Part shown: piece by piece, positions 32,418 to 41,476 of the stretch | Position numbering within the stretch: the first letter of the stretch is position 1 | Layout of the letters: every line of letters begins with the position of its first letter | Assembly (NCBI RefSeq): GCF_014197035.1 | Contig: NZ_JACIEU010000010.1 | Span: 155,471 to 219,470 of the forward strand | Reading direction: 5' to 3' | Length of the DNA stretch: 64,000 nucleotides | DNA from: Sphingobium scionense | Lineage (GTDB): Bacteria > Pseudomonadota > Alphaproteobacteria > Sphingomonadales > Sphingomonadaceae | Program-made: the position numbers and the translations under genes | Notes under the pieces: model-generated | What the model was told of the DNA's origin: nothing | The model's input: the letters and a program-made list of their open reading frames with translations, nothing else | The model's database searches: none

Positions 32418-33335
32418 CTAGACGCCCAGATGGGTCCGGACCGCCCGACCATCCTGCCAATCCTCGACCAGATGGAGGATCACCGGATCATCGGCGGGCA
32501 CATCGATCAGCAGCGTCACCAACTGGTCGCCGCGCTGGCCATCCTTGCCGGTAAAGCCCTTCCCGCGCAGGCGCAGCGCCTTGCCCGACGTGGTGCCGGC
32601 GGGCACGCCCAGCATCACCGGACCGTCGACGGTCGGCACCTTGACCTTGCCGCCCTTCACCGCCTCGTTGAGGGTGATCGGCAGGTCGAGCAGCACATTG
32701 TCGCCGTCGCGCCTGAAGAAGGGATGCGGCTTCACCTCGATGGTGACGATCGCGTCGCCCGCGCCGCCAGCCCCAGGCTGCCCCTTGCCCGACAGGCGCA
32801 TCTGCGTCCCCGTCTCGACCCCGGCGGGCAGCTTCAGGTCGAGCGTCTTGCCGTCCTGCAAGGTGATGCGCTGCGGCGCCAGCGTCGCCGCGTCGACGAA
32901 CTGCACTGCCAGCCGATAGGCGACATTAGCGCCCTTGGCCGGTGGCGCGCCGCGACCGAAGCCACCAAAACCGCCGCCACCCCCGGCGCGACGGCCCGCA
33001 CCGCCGAACAGGCCTTCGAAGATGTCGCCGAAATCGGCGCCGCCCTCATTGAACTCGAACCCGCCGGGCCGCCCGCGGCCACCGCCGCCGCCAAAGCCGA
33101 AAGGCGCGGTCGGATTGCCGTCGGCATCGATCTCGCCCCGGTCGAAGCGGGCGCGCTTGTCCTTGTCCGACAACAGGTCATAGGCGTTGGTCACGGCCGA
33201 GAATTTCTCCGCCGCCTTCGGATTGTCCTGATTCTTGTCGGGGTGATATTGCTTGGCCAGCTTGCGATAGGCGGACTTGATCTCCGCTTCGCTCGCGCTG
33301 CGCGCCACACCCAGAGTGGAATAGGGATCCGCCAT
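32418..33335 (-). CDS. DnaJ-family co-chaperone lacking the zinc domain (CbpA-like)
   Basis: The 305-residue protein starts with a J domain (PYSTLGVARSASEAEIKSAY; HPD in KQYHPDKNQDNP at about residues 31-33). A Gly/Phe-rich linker (about 77-135, many GGGG runs) follows, then the C-terminal substrate-binding domains (LKLPAGVETGTQMRLSGKG, and the final GTTSGKALRLRGKGF). The four CxxCxGxG zinc repeats of DnaJ itself are absent, so this is a class B/CbpA-type partner for DnaK. It is divergent from pdxH with 137 bp between starts. Confidence 0.93.
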   Translation of the reverse strand: MADPYSTLGVARSASEAEIKSAYRKLAKQYHPDKNQDNPKAAEKFSAVTNAYDLLSDKDKRARFDRGEIDADGNPTAPFGFGGGGGRGRPGGFEFNEGGADFGDIFEGLFGGAGRRAGGGGGFGGFGRGAPPAKGANVAYRLAVQFVDAATLAPQRITLQDGKTLDLKLPAGVETGTQMRLSGKGQPGAGGAGDAIVTIEVKPHPFFRRDGDNVLLDLPITLNEAVKGGKVKVPTVDGPVMLGVPAGTTSGKALRLRGKGFTGKDGQRGDQLVTLLIDVPADDPVILHLVEDWQDGRAVRTHLGV

Positions 33336-33472
33336 CTATCATCCTGTTATGTTGAAACCGGTATCTGCCGCGTCGCGGCCATAATGCCCCCTATGTGGCG
33401 GAAGGCCGGGCATCGTTCAAGCTGCGGCGCATCCGTATCGACAGTGCGGTGCCGGGAAACTAAGGCAGGGTC

Positions 33473-34048
33473 ATGACCGATCCCTTCGCCCTTTTCGACG
33501 AGTGGTACGCGCAGGCGCGCGAAACCGAGATCAACGATAGCAACGCCATGGCGCTGGCCACGGCCGATGCCCAAGGCCGCCCCTCGGTCCGCATGGTGCT
33601 GCTCAAGGGGCATGGCCCCGACGGCTTCATTTTTTACACCAATTTCGAAGGACGCAAGGCAGGCGACCTGCTCGCCAATCCGCATGCCGCCCTGCTGTTC
33701 CACTGGAAGTCGGTGCGCCGCCAGATCCGGATCGAAGGCCGCGTCGGCCCGGTCGACGACGCTACCGCCGATGCCTATTTCGCTACCCGCAGCCGCGACA
33801 GCCAGCTGGGCGCCTGGGCGTCCGACCAGTCCCGCCCCCTGCCCTCACGCGACGCCTTCATGGATCGCTATGAAGCGGTGCGCGCCCGGTTCGAGGGCGG
33901 CCCGGTGTCACGCCCACCCCACTGGTCGGGCTTCCGCCTGACCCCGGAACGGATCGAGTTCTGGCAGGATCGCGAGCATCGCCTGCATGAGCGGCGCGTC
34001 TTCACCCGCCAGGAAAATGGCTGGAACGAAGGGCTTCTCTATCCCTGA
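33473..34048 (+). CDS. pdxH: Pyridoxamine 5'-phosphate oxidase PdxH
   Basis: A 191-residue FMN enzyme that oxidises pyridoxine/pyridoxamine 5'-phosphate to pyridoxal 5'-phosphate. The RPSVRMVLLKGHGPDGFIFY flavin-binding segment, the HWKSVRRQIRIEGRVG motif, SRDSQLGAWASDQS and the C-terminal REHRLHERRVFTR signature are all present and complete. It is a monocistronic gene, divergent from the DnaJ-type gene. Confidence 0.97.
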   Translation: MTDPFALFDEWYAQARETEINDSNAMALATADAQGRPSVRMVLLKGHGPDGFIFYTNFEGRKAGDLLANPHAALLFHWKSVRRQIRIEGRVGPVDDATADAYFATRSRDSQLGAWASDQSRPLPSRDAFMDRYEAVRARFEGGPVSRPPHWSGFRLTPERIEFWQDREHRLHERRVFTRQENGWNEGLLYP

Positions 34049-34228
34049 GCGAGCACCATGCCATTGTCCTGCCGTAAAACAGGGCGCGGAATATGGTGGC
34101 TCATTCGTCTATCCCCGCACAGCCCAAGCGTGCCCGATTGCGGGCCAGCCGGGCGCCTGTTAGGTGTCAGCACCCAGCAGGACCAGAATGAATGCGCGGG
34201 CGGACCGCTCGCTGGCTAGAGGAATATA

Positions 34229-35560
34229 ATGCGAAATCGACTGACGGCCTACATCCTGACAGGCATGGTCCTGGGCGTGATCGTGGGCTTCGTGGCCAAT
34301 CTCTGGGTCGGCGGGGATGAAGCGCTGGCCAAAGATGTGGCAGGCTACTTCCATCTTCTGGCCGACATCTTCCTCCATCTGATCAAGATGATCATCGCGC
34401 CTTTGGTCTTTTCCACGCTGGTCGCGGGCATCGCCCATATGGGCGACAGCGCGGCGCTGGGGCGGATCGGCGGGCGCGCGCTCGCCTGGTTCATCATCGC
34501 CAGCCTGATCTCGCTGACCCTGGGCCTGATCTTCGTCAATTTCTTCGAGCCGGGCGCCGGCCTCAACCTCGTCCGGTCGGGCGCGGATGCGGGCGTGAAC
34601 ACCGAAGCGCTCAATTTCCGCGACTTCATCCTGCACGTCTTCCCGACGTCGATGATCGGGGCGATGGCGGACAATCAGATCCTGCAGATCGTCGTCTTCT
34701 CGCTGTTCGTCGGCGTGGCGCTGACCGCCATCGGCGAAAAGGGCAAGCCGATCATCACCGTGATCGAGGCATTGGTCGAACTGATGCTGCAGGTCACCGG
34801 CTATGTCATGCGGGTCGCCCCGCTCGCCGTGTTCGGCGCGCTCGCTTCGTCGGTGACGGTGCAGGGGCTTGGCGTGCTCAAGACCTATGGCGCGCTGGTC
34901 GGCGAATTCTACATCGCCCTCATCTGCCTGTGGGTGCTGCTGTTCGGCGCGGGCGCGATCTTCCTTGGCAAGCGGATGTTCAAGCTGATCCGCTATGTCC
35001 GCGAGCCGATCCTGATCGCCTTCTCCACCGCTTCGTCGGAAGCCGCCTATCCCAAGATGCTGGAGCAACTCGACCGGTTCGGCGTACCGCGCCGCATCTA
35101 CAGCTTCGTTCTGCCGCTGGGCTACAGCTTCAACCTCGACGGCTCGATGATGTATGCGACCTTCGCGACCATCTTCATCGCCCAGGCCTATGGCATCGAC
35201 CTGCCGATCGCGACCCAGATCACGATCCTGCTGGTGCTGATGGTGACGAGCAAGGGCATCGCCGCCGTGCCGCGCGCCTCACTCGTCGTCGTCGCCGCCA
35301 CCCTGGGCCAGTTCGACCTGCCGGTCGAGGGCGTCGCCTTCATCCTGGCGGTCGACCATTTCATGGACATGGGCCGCACCGCGACCAACGTTCTGGGCAA
35401 CGCCATCGCCACCTCGGTCATCACCAAGTGGGAAGGCATGCTGGAGGTGGAGGAGCCGGTCGACGTGCCCCATCCCAGGGCGCCGACCCACACCCCCTCG
35501 CACGGCCGGGCGGGACTGGAGCTGGCATCCGACATGGTAGACGAGGATCGCAAGGGCTGA
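34229..35560 (+). CDS. Dicarboxylate/amino acid:cation symporter (DAACS), copy 1
   Basis: 443 residues, from an ATG after AGAGGAATATA. GltPh-like features: eight helices, re-entrant loops, the family motif MIIAPLVFSTLVAGIAHMGD, FSTASSEAAYPKMLEQL (serine-rich HP1), FVLPLGYSFNLDGSMMYATF (the NMDGT-like motif, here NLDGS), and the HP2 segment GIAAVPRASLVVVAATL with VDHFMDMGRTATNVLGN. It takes up C4-dicarboxylates or acidic amino acids with H+/Na+. A terminator lies 20 bp beyond. It is separated from a second DAACS gene at 36646 by a bestrophin gene. Confidence 0.92.
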   Translation: MRNRLTAYILTGMVLGVIVGFVANLWVGGDEALAKDVAGYFHLLADIFLHLIKMIIAPLVFSTLVAGIAHMGDSAALGRIGGRALAWFIIASLISLTLGLIFVNFFEPGAGLNLVRSGADAGVNTEALNFRDFILHVFPTSMIGAMADNQILQIVVFSLFVGVALTAIGEKGKPIITVIEALVELMLQVTGYVMRVAPLAVFGALASSVTVQGLGVLKTYGALVGEFYIALICLWVLLFGAGAIFLGKRMFKLIRYVREPILIAFSTASSEAAYPKMLEQLDRFGVPRRIYSFVLPLGYSFNLDGSMMYATFATIFIAQAYGIDLPIATQITILLVLMVTSKGIAAVPRASLVVVAATLGQFDLPVEGVAFILAVDHFMDMGRTATNVLGNAIATSVITKWEGMLEVEEPVDVPHPRAPTHTPSHGRAGLELASDMVDEDRKG

Positions 35561-35581
35561 CGCCCTTTCCCCGACCAAAGG

Positions 35582-35619
35582 AAAAGGCCCCGCCTGCGGC
35601 ATGCAAGCGGGGCTTTTTT
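35582..35619 (+). terminator. Intrinsic terminator of the first DAACS gene
   Basis: A stem of GGCCCCGC and GCGGGGC (with one unpaired G) encloses CTGCGGCATGCAA and is followed by TTTTTTCTG. The A run on its left makes it nearly symmetrical, so it could also stop the convergent bestrophin transcript. Confidence 0.85.
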
Positions 35620-35623
35620 CTGC

Positions 35624-36508
35624 CTACCAAAGAACGCCGCGCACCGGCTCTACGGGTGCGGGTGCCGGATCACCGATCGACTGGAGCAAGTCGATCTCGA
35701 TCGTGCGGCACATGGCGGTCAGCGGCACGTCATGGACACTGTCGGCAAAGGGATCGGTCAGATCGTCACCGATCCGCAGCACGGCCATGAACATCAGGCC
35801 CGCGACGGTCGAACCGAGCGGCGTCGCAAGGCCCAGCGTCTCGACCAGCCCGATCGGCAACAGGATGCAGAAGAGGTGGGTGAAGACCACCGGCAGCAAT
35901 CGATACTGAAATGGCAGCGGGGTGTTCTTCAGCCGCTCCATCCCGCCCTGGGCATTGGCGATATCGACCAGCACCTTCTCCATCTGGGTCTGCTGGATGG
36001 TGTCGATCCAGCCTTCCTGTCGGGCCATGTCGATTCGCCGGCCGGTGCTGTCGAGCAGGCCGTTGGCCGGATTGACGCGGGCCAGAGCCTTGCCCTGATC
36101 CTCCTCCCGCAGGAATTTCGTCACATCCTCGCCGATCGGCTGGCGCCGCAGTTGGCAGCGCAGCGCATTAACATAGGCGATCTGACGTCGCACAATTTCG
36201 CGCTTCAACTCACGCCCCTCCGGGTCGGGCAGGAAGTTGCGCGCCGAACGCGCCAGGCTGCGCGAGGCATTGATCATCGCGCCCCACAACACGCGCCCTT
36301 CCCACCAGCGCTGATAGCTGCTGTTCGATCGGAAGCCCAGGAACAGCGCCAGCGCCGAACCGAAGATGGTGAGCGGCAATGACGGCGCCTTGAAGGGCAG
36401 CAGATAATAGGCAGCCGTAACGGCACAGTCCCACACGAACAGCGCGGTCAGCGGCTTCCATACTTCCGATGCGATCCGGCGCATGCTGGGGACGGCATCA
36501 ACGATCAT
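35624..36508 (-). CDS. Bestrophin family ion channel-like protein
   Basis: A 294-residue protein of the bacterial bestrophin (UPF0187/YneE) family. The pattern is SEVWKPLTALFVWD, then PSLPLTIFGSALALFLGFRSNSSYQRWWEGR, a strongly conserved GFR.N.SY.RWWE motif, and the late GDDLTDPFADSVHDVPL, matching the acidic DDPF cluster after the membrane helices. Bestrophins are pentameric anion (sometimes cation) channels. The ATG at 36508 follows AGGAGTC. It is convergent to the first symporter and divergent from the second. Confidence 0.92.
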   Translation of the reverse strand: MIVDAVPSMRRIASEVWKPLTALFVWDCAVTAAYYLLPFKAPSLPLTIFGSALALFLGFRSNSSYQRWWEGRVLWGAMINASRSLARSARNFLPDPEGRELKREIVRRQIAYVNALRCQLRRQPIGEDVTKFLREEDQGKALARVNPANGLLDSTGRRIDMARQEGWIDTIQQTQMEKVLVDIANAQGGMERLKNTPLPFQYRLLPVVFTHLFCILLPIGLVETLGLATPLGSTVAGLMFMAVLRIGDDLTDPFADSVHDVPLTAMCRTIEIDLLQSIGDPAPAPVEPVRGVLW

Positions 36509-36645
36509 GCAAGACTCCTTCTGATGAACCGGCGCAACGCCTGAGCATGCGGCTATGCTCCATCGATGCCCTATCGAAACGAAATATTGCCCACAGCGCA
36601 ACCGCCATCCGCATGGCTCGTTGGTTAGGGAGACAGGGAGAGGCC

Positions 36646-37974
36646 ATGACTGATATGGGCACAGAGGAAAAGGATGGCAGGCGCGCGGCCTTCTCGCTGC
36701 AATGGCAGATGCTGGCCGGTTTCCTGATCGGCCTTGTCGCCGGACTGGTCGCATACACCGCCACGCCCGGCGCGCCCTGGATCGACGCGGTCACCACCTA
36801 TGCCACCGGCCCGATCGGCCAGATTTTCCTGCGGCTGCTGTTCATGCTGGTGATCCCGCTGCTGGTCTCCGCGCTGATCGTCGGCATCGCCGAAATGGGC
36901 GAGATGCGCTCGCTGCGACGGGTGGGCCTGCGCACTCTCATCTATACGCTGGTCGTGTCGGGCATCGCGGTCGTCATCAGTCTGGCGCTGGTCAATCTGC
37001 TGCAGCCCGGCACCGGGGTAGACCCGGCACAGGCACGCGCCCTGCTGGCCGATGCAGGACAGGGGGCGAAGGCGATCCTTGACCGCGGCGCCGACACGCC
37101 GACCGGCATGCAGGCGCTGATCGCGATCATCCCCGACAATGTGATCGCGGCGATGGTCGACAATGACATATTGGCGGTGATGGTCTTCGCCCTCTTCTTC
37201 GGCATCGGACTGGTGCTGGTGCAGACCGAGCAATCGAAACTGCTGCTTAATGCCATGGAGGGGGTGTTCGAAGTGTCGATGCGCCTGATCGGCATCGTCA
37301 TCCGCCTGGCGCCGATCGCCATCGCCTGCTTCATGTTCAACCTCGCCGCCCAGTTCGGCTGGGATCTGCTCCTGCGCCTGTCCGCCTATGTCGGGGTCGT
37401 GCTGCTGGCGCTCGCAATCCAAATGTTCGGCATCTATTCGCTGTTGATCGCCCTGCTCGCGCGCCGGTCGCCGTTGCGCTTCTTCGCCGCCGTGCAGGAA
37501 GCGAGCGTCATGGCTTTTGCCACCGCCTCCTCCAACGCTACCCTGCCGACCGCCATCCGCGTCGCGGAAGAGAATCTGCACCTGCCGCGCCGCATCGCCC
37601 GCTTCGTCCTCACCATCGGCGCCACCGCCAACCAGAATGGCACGGCGATGTTCGAAGGGATCACCGTCCTGTTCCTCGCCCAATTCTTCCATGTCGACCT
37701 CAGCCTTGGCCAGCAGTTGATGGTGATGCTGGTCTGCATATTGGGCGGAGTCGGCACGGCGGGCGTGCCGGCCGGATCGCTGCCGGTGGTCGCGATGATC
37801 CTGGCGATGGTCGGCATCCCGCCAGAGGGAATCGGACTGGTGCTGGGCGTCGACCGGCTGCTCGACATGTGCCGCACCGCGCTCAACGTCACCGGCGACC
37901 TGGTGGCCGCGACGGTGATATCGGCGCTTGAGGAGATCAGCGCTGCGCCTTTGCCGCCTGCGCCCACCAGATGA
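36646..37974 (+). CDS. Dicarboxylate/amino acid:cation symporter (DAACS), copy 2
   Basis: 442 residues from the ATG at 36646 behind GGGAGAGG. The FLRLLFMLVIPLLVSALIVG motif, FATASSNATLPTAIRVAEENL (HP1), TIGATANQNGTAMFEGITVLF (here NQNGT) and GGVGTAGVPAGSLPVVAMIL with GVDRLLDMCRTALNVTGD place it in the DAACS family but on a different branch from copy 1 (VGTAGVPAGS against IAAVPRAS). The substrate may differ. Its 3' end overlaps the convergent FMN-reductase gene by 38 bp. Confidence 0.92.
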   Translation: MTDMGTEEKDGRRAAFSLQWQMLAGFLIGLVAGLVAYTATPGAPWIDAVTTYATGPIGQIFLRLLFMLVIPLLVSALIVGIAEMGEMRSLRRVGLRTLIYTLVVSGIAVVISLALVNLLQPGTGVDPAQARALLADAGQGAKAILDRGADTPTGMQALIAIIPDNVIAAMVDNDILAVMVFALFFGIGLVLVQTEQSKLLLNAMEGVFEVSMRLIGIVIRLAPIAIACFMFNLAAQFGWDLLLRLSAYVGVVLLALAIQMFGIYSLLIALLARRSPLRFFAAVQEASVMAFATASSNATLPTAIRVAEENLHLPRRIARFVLTIGATANQNGTAMFEGITVLFLAQFFHVDLSLGQQLMVMLVCILGGVGTAGVPAGSLPVVAMILAMVGIPPEGIGLVLGVDRLLDMCRTALNVTGDLVAATVISALEEISAAPLPPAPTR

Positions 37975-38506
37975 GCGTGTCGGCGAAACCAGCAAAGCCG
38001 CGGTCCAGTGCCGCTCCGCCCTCCCCCTGGGGCCGGGCCTGCTCGTCCAGCGTCTGCCCGATCTGGCCGACACTCAGCCGTTCGGGTATCACCGCCATGC
38101 CCATGGCGGACAACGTCACCGTCCAGTCGGCATGGCTGTTCACCCCGGCGAAGCGGCCCATCGAATAGCTCGCGATCGCCGCCGGCCGGCGGTCGAACTC
38201 CTTGAGATAATGGTCGACCATATCCTTGAGGCCGGGCTGCATGCCGCGATTATATTCGCCCGCGACGAACACGAAGGCATCGGCAGCGGACAGACGCTCG
38301 GCAAGCTGCGCCATGGCGGCGGGCGCCTCACCAGCCGGATAGTCGCTGTAGCGCAGGTCGAGCATCGGCAGATCGATCGCCTTGGCATCGACCAGTTCCG
38401 CCTTGTGCCCCAGCCCTTCAAAGCCGCGGATCAGATAATCCGCCAGCCGGATACCGAGCCGGCCGCGCCGATAGGAGCCGTAGAGGACGAGGATATCGAG
38501 TGCCAT
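37937..38506 (-). CDS. NADPH-dependent FMN reductase family protein
   Basis: A 189-residue flavodoxin-fold protein. The FMN phosphate loop LYGSYRRGRLGIRLADYL is at the N-terminus, the VAGEYNRGMQPGLKDMVDHY segment is the family signature (PEYN-like), and ASYSMGRFAGVNS follows. Such enzymes reduce FMN, quinones, azo or chromate compounds using NAD(P)H; the physiological substrate here is unknown. The ATG at 38506 was chosen because it is right before ILVLYGS and is followed by the expected strand. Confidence 0.9.
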   Translation of the reverse strand: MALDILVLYGSYRRGRLGIRLADYLIRGFEGLGHKAELVDAKAIDLPMLDLRYSDYPAGEAPAAMAQLAERLSAADAFVFVAGEYNRGMQPGLKDMVDHYLKEFDRRPAAIASYSMGRFAGVNSHADWTVTLSAMGMAVIPERLSVGQIGQTLDEQARPQGEGGAALDRGFAGFADTLIWWAQAAKAQR

Positions 38507-38660
38507 GCGGAGCCTCCTGCTTTGATGTCGCAAGACTTGTCGCATCCTGCCCCGATCGGGTCCAGCCGGTGTTGAAATCCTGCAAATTCCATGATGCGAA
38601 ATTGCATTTCACATGGCGGAACACCATCATCGCATCAAATATCGATCAGGGAGGATGTGG

Positions 38661-39590
38661 ATGAAGAGGATGGCACTGCTGGCCTATATGGGCCTGCTGA
38701 TGGCCAATGGTGATGCCGAACCGGGCCAGCCGATCAGCCCGCGCTTCGCCGGCGATCCCTCGCCGCACTGGTTCGACGACCGCTGGTATCTCTACGCCAC
38801 CGACGATGCATCCAATTCCGGCCGCTATTGGGACAGCACCAGCTGGCGCCTCTACAGTTCGGCCGACATGCAAAGCTGGCAGGATGACGGCGCCTTTCTC
38901 GATGTCACCACCTTCACATGGGCACGGCCCGATGCCAAGGCCTGGGCACCCGAAGTCGCCCGGCGCAACGGACGCTATTATTTCTACGCGCCGATCGGCG
39001 GCGACCGGATCGGCGTCGCGGTGGCTGACCATCCCCAAGGCCCCTATCGCGACGCGCGCGGCGACGCGTTGATCGACAAGGCGCGCGACGCCAATGCCGG
39101 TGCCGAGCCGATCGACCCAGCCGTCTTCATTGACAAGGACGGACAGGCCTATCTCTATTTCGGCACCCGCGTGCCCAAGGTGGTGCGGCTGAAGCCGGAC
39201 ATGATCCATGTCGACGGCCCGATCATGGATGTCGTCGTCACCGGACTGCCGGCAAGCGACCCCAAGAAGAAATATGGCGAAGCGCCCTATCTCCACGCCC
39301 ATGACGGCCGCTATTATTTCAGCTTCTCGACCGGCTGGCCCGGCCAGATCATCTACGGCACCGCCGCCTCGCCGCTCGGCCCCTTCGCCTATGGCGGCGT
39401 GATCCTTGACTATCTGCCGATCTCGACCAATCACCAGGCGATCGTCGAACGCCAGGGCAAGAGCTGGCTCTTCTATCATGACAAGCTGTTGCCCGGTGGC
39501 GGCGATCATCGGCGGTCGATCACCATTGCGCCGCTGACCTATGCCAAGGACGGCGCCATCCTGCCGGTCCAGCGCCACGCCCCGGAATGA
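38661..39590 (+). CDS. Secreted glycoside hydrolase family 43-like protein
   Basis: 309 residues from the ATG at 38661, seven bases after GGAGG, with a short hydrophobic leader (MALLAYMGLLMANGDA). The five-bladed propeller pattern is visible: DPSPHWFDDRWYLYATDD with the catalytic-base Asp near the start, WAPEVARRNGRYYFYAPIG, IDPAVFIDKDGQAYLYFGT, and EAPYLHAHDGRYYFSFSTGW with the acid Glu. These are marks of GH43 arabinofuranosidases/xylosidases. It probably trims arabinose- or xylose-containing side chains in the periplasm. It is a monocistronic gene. Confidence 0.9.
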   Translation: MKRMALLAYMGLLMANGDAEPGQPISPRFAGDPSPHWFDDRWYLYATDDASNSGRYWDSTSWRLYSSADMQSWQDDGAFLDVTTFTWARPDAKAWAPEVARRNGRYYFYAPIGGDRIGVAVADHPQGPYRDARGDALIDKARDANAGAEPIDPAVFIDKDGQAYLYFGTRVPKVVRLKPDMIHVDGPIMDVVVTGLPASDPKKKYGEAPYLHAHDGRYYFSFSTGWPGQIIYGTAASPLGPFAYGGVILDYLPISTNHQAIVERQGKSWLFYHDKLLPGGGDHRRSITIAPLTYAKDGAILPVQRHAPE

Positions 39591-39627
39591 GGAAAGGCCG
39601 GACGTTACCGCCCGGCCCCTCAATCTC

Positions 39628-39810
39628 TCAGCGCAGCTTGGCGATCGACAGCCCGTCCTGCTTGGCCCGGGTCTTCACCGATTCCTCGCTGCGGGTCAGC
39701 GCCTTGGCGATCGCCTTCAGCGCCATGCCTTTCTTGGCGAGCGTATGCAGCTTCTGGACCTCATCCTGGGTCCAGGGCTGCTTGTGCCGCTCGAAGCGCT
39801 GTTCGCCCAT
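39628..39810 (-). CDS. Small Myb/SANT-like helix-turn-helix protein
   Basis: From the ATG at 39810 (after GGACATTCC) the product has 60 residues: WTQDEVQKLHTLAKKGMALK followed by AIAKALTRSEESVKTRAKQ. This is a tri-helical Myb/SANT- or GcrA-like DNA-binding pattern (W at the start, IA..L.R....V...A). The protein is highly basic. Longer in-frame starts run into the hairpin at 39836-39911 and are unlikely. The DNA target is unknown. Such small HTH proteins are often conserved within alphaproteobacteria. Confidence 0.7.
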   Translation of the reverse strand: MGEQRFERHKQPWTQDEVQKLHTLAKKGMALKAIAKALTRSEESVKTRAKQDGLSIAKLR

Positions 39811-39835
39811 CGGAATGTCCTTTGTTTGGAGAACC

Positions 39836-39911
39836 GCACCAGCCCGCTCCCTCACCCGGCCACCCAACGGCAGTATCATATGGGTGGTCGGGTGGGGGAG
39901 CGGGCTGGTGC
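39836..39911. repeat. 31-bp inverted repeat (hairpin element, copy B)
   Basis: Left arm 39836-39866 and right arm 39881-39911 pair with 29 of 31 Watson-Crick matches plus two G-U pairs, around a 14-nt loop. The ends are GCACCAGCCC and GGGCTGGTGC, identical to copy A at 12009-12085. Three pairs differ from copy A by changes on both strands, so pairing has been kept. It lies 34 bp after the purA stop in the purA direction and upstream of the small HTH gene. Confidence 0.85.
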
Positions 39912-39945
39912 CGATCTGTTTCAGCTTAGCTGAAACTCAGAAAAA

Positions 39946-41235
39946 TCAATCCGCAAACGGATCGCGGACGAGGATCGTGTCGTCGCGTTCCGGGCTGGTC
40001 GACACGAGCGTGACCGGGCAACCGATCAGTTCTTCGATGCGGCGGATATATTTGATCGCCTGGGCCGGAAGGTCCGCCCAGCTGCGCGCGCCGGCGGTGG
40101 TTTCGCTCCAGCCAGCGATGCTTTCATAGATCGGCTCGGCCTTGGCCTGGTCCTGCGCATGGGCGGGCAGATAGTCGAAGCTCTGGTCGCCGATCTTGTA
40201 GCCGACGCAGATCTTCAGCTCCTCGAAGCCGTCGAGCACGTCCAGCTTGGTCAGCGCAATGCCGGTCACGCCCGACACCGCGACCGACTGGCGCACCAGC
40301 ACCGCGTCGAACCAGCCGCAGCGGCGCTTGCGACCAGTGACGGTGCCGAATTCATGGCCGCGTTCGCCCAGACGCTGGCCGACGTCATTTTCCTGCTCGC
40401 TGGGGAACGGACCGGAGCCGACGCGGGTGGTATAGGCCTTGACGATGCCCAGCACGAAACCGGCAGCGTTCGGGCCAAGGCCGGTGCCGCTCGCCGCCGT
40501 GCCCGCCACCGTGTTGGACGAGGTGACGAAGGGATAGGTGCCATGGTCGATGTCGAGCAAAGTGCCCTGCGCGCCCTCGAACAGGATGCGCTTGCCTTCC
40601 GACTTCGCCTTGTTGAGCGTCAGCCAGACCGGCTTGACGAAAGGCAGGATGAAGGCGGCGATTTCGGTCAGGTCGGCCATCAACTGGGCGCGGTCGATCG
40701 GCGCTTCGCCAAAACCAGCGCGCAGCGCGTCATGATGGGCGGTCAGGCGGTCGATCTGCAGGTCGAGATCGTCGAGATGGGCCAGATCGCAGACGCGGAT
40801 GGCACGGCGGCCGACCTTGTCCTCATAGGCCGGACCGATACCACGACGGGTGGTGCCGATCTTGCCGGCGCCCGACGCGTCCTCGCGCAAACCGTCGAGG
40901 TCGCGGTGGAAGGGCAGGATCAGCGGGCAGGTCTCGGCGATCTGCAGATTGTCGGGATTGATCTCGACGCCCTGGCCCTTGAGCTTGGCGACCTCGTCGC
41001 GGAAGTGCCAGGGGTCCAGCACCACGCCATTGCCGATCACCGACAAGGTGCCGCGCACGATGCCCGACGGCAGCAGCGAGAGCTTGTAGACCTTTTCGCC
41101 GACGACCAGCGTGTGGCCGGCATTATGGCCGCCCTGGAAACGGGCGACGACATCGGCGCGCTCCGACAGCCAGTCGACGATCTTGCCCTTGCCTTCGTCA
41201 CCCCATTGGGCGCCGATCACGGTAACATTTGCCAT
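39946..41235 (-). CDS. purA: Adenylosuccinate synthetase PurA
   Basis: A 429-residue GTP-dependent enzyme converting IMP and aspartate to adenylosuccinate in AMP synthesis. Signatures: [20 protein letters not shown] at the start, [14 protein letters not shown], the [13 protein letters not shown] region and [14 protein letters not shown] near residue 300. The ATG at 41235 matches the family start ([12 protein letters not shown]). A long, otherwise unfeatured leader of about 240 bp (41236-41476) separates it from the divergent hydrolase. Confidence 0.97.
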   Translation of the reverse strand: MANVTVIGAQWGDEGKGKIVDWLSERADVVARFQGGHNAGHTLVVGEKVYKLSLLPSGIVRGTLSVIGNGVVLDPWHFRDEVAKLKGQGVEINPDNLQIAETCPLILPFHRDLDGLREDASGAGKIGTTRRGIGPAYEDKVGRRAIRVCDLAHLDDLDLQIDRLTAHHDALRAGFGEAPIDRAQLMADLTEIAAFILPFVKPVWLTLNKAKSEGKRILFEGAQGTLLDIDHGTYPFVTSSNTVAGTAASGTGLGPNAAGFVLGIVKAYTTRVGSGPFPSEQENDVGQRLGERGHEFGTVTGRKRRCGWFDAVLVRQSVAVSGVTGIALTKLDVLDGFEELKICVGYKIGDQSFDYLPAHAQDQAKAEPIYESIAGWSETTAGARSWADLPAQAIKYIRRIEELIGCPVTLVSTSPERDDTILVRDPFAD

Positions 41236-41476
41236 GGATACACTCCTCCGCCCGCCGCGCGGACCGGCCATGCCCTTCGACGGGACTCGGCATGCCGGTG
41301 GAATAGGATGGGCGCGTCAACCTGAGTCAAGGGCGCCCTGTGCGGGGCGCGGGTTAGCCGGGTGGCGCCGATGCGTCAAGGTTGGAGGAGCATTACACTT
41401 TGATACCAGCTGCCGGCTTTACGGCACGATGCGCCCTCGCGATCATGCCAACTCAGGGGCAGCGAAGGACGACCAG

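Noticed and set aside
33000..33110. GGC-rich low-complexity DNA in the DnaJ-type gene as a structural element
   Set aside because: It encodes the Gly/Phe-rich linker normal for J proteins.
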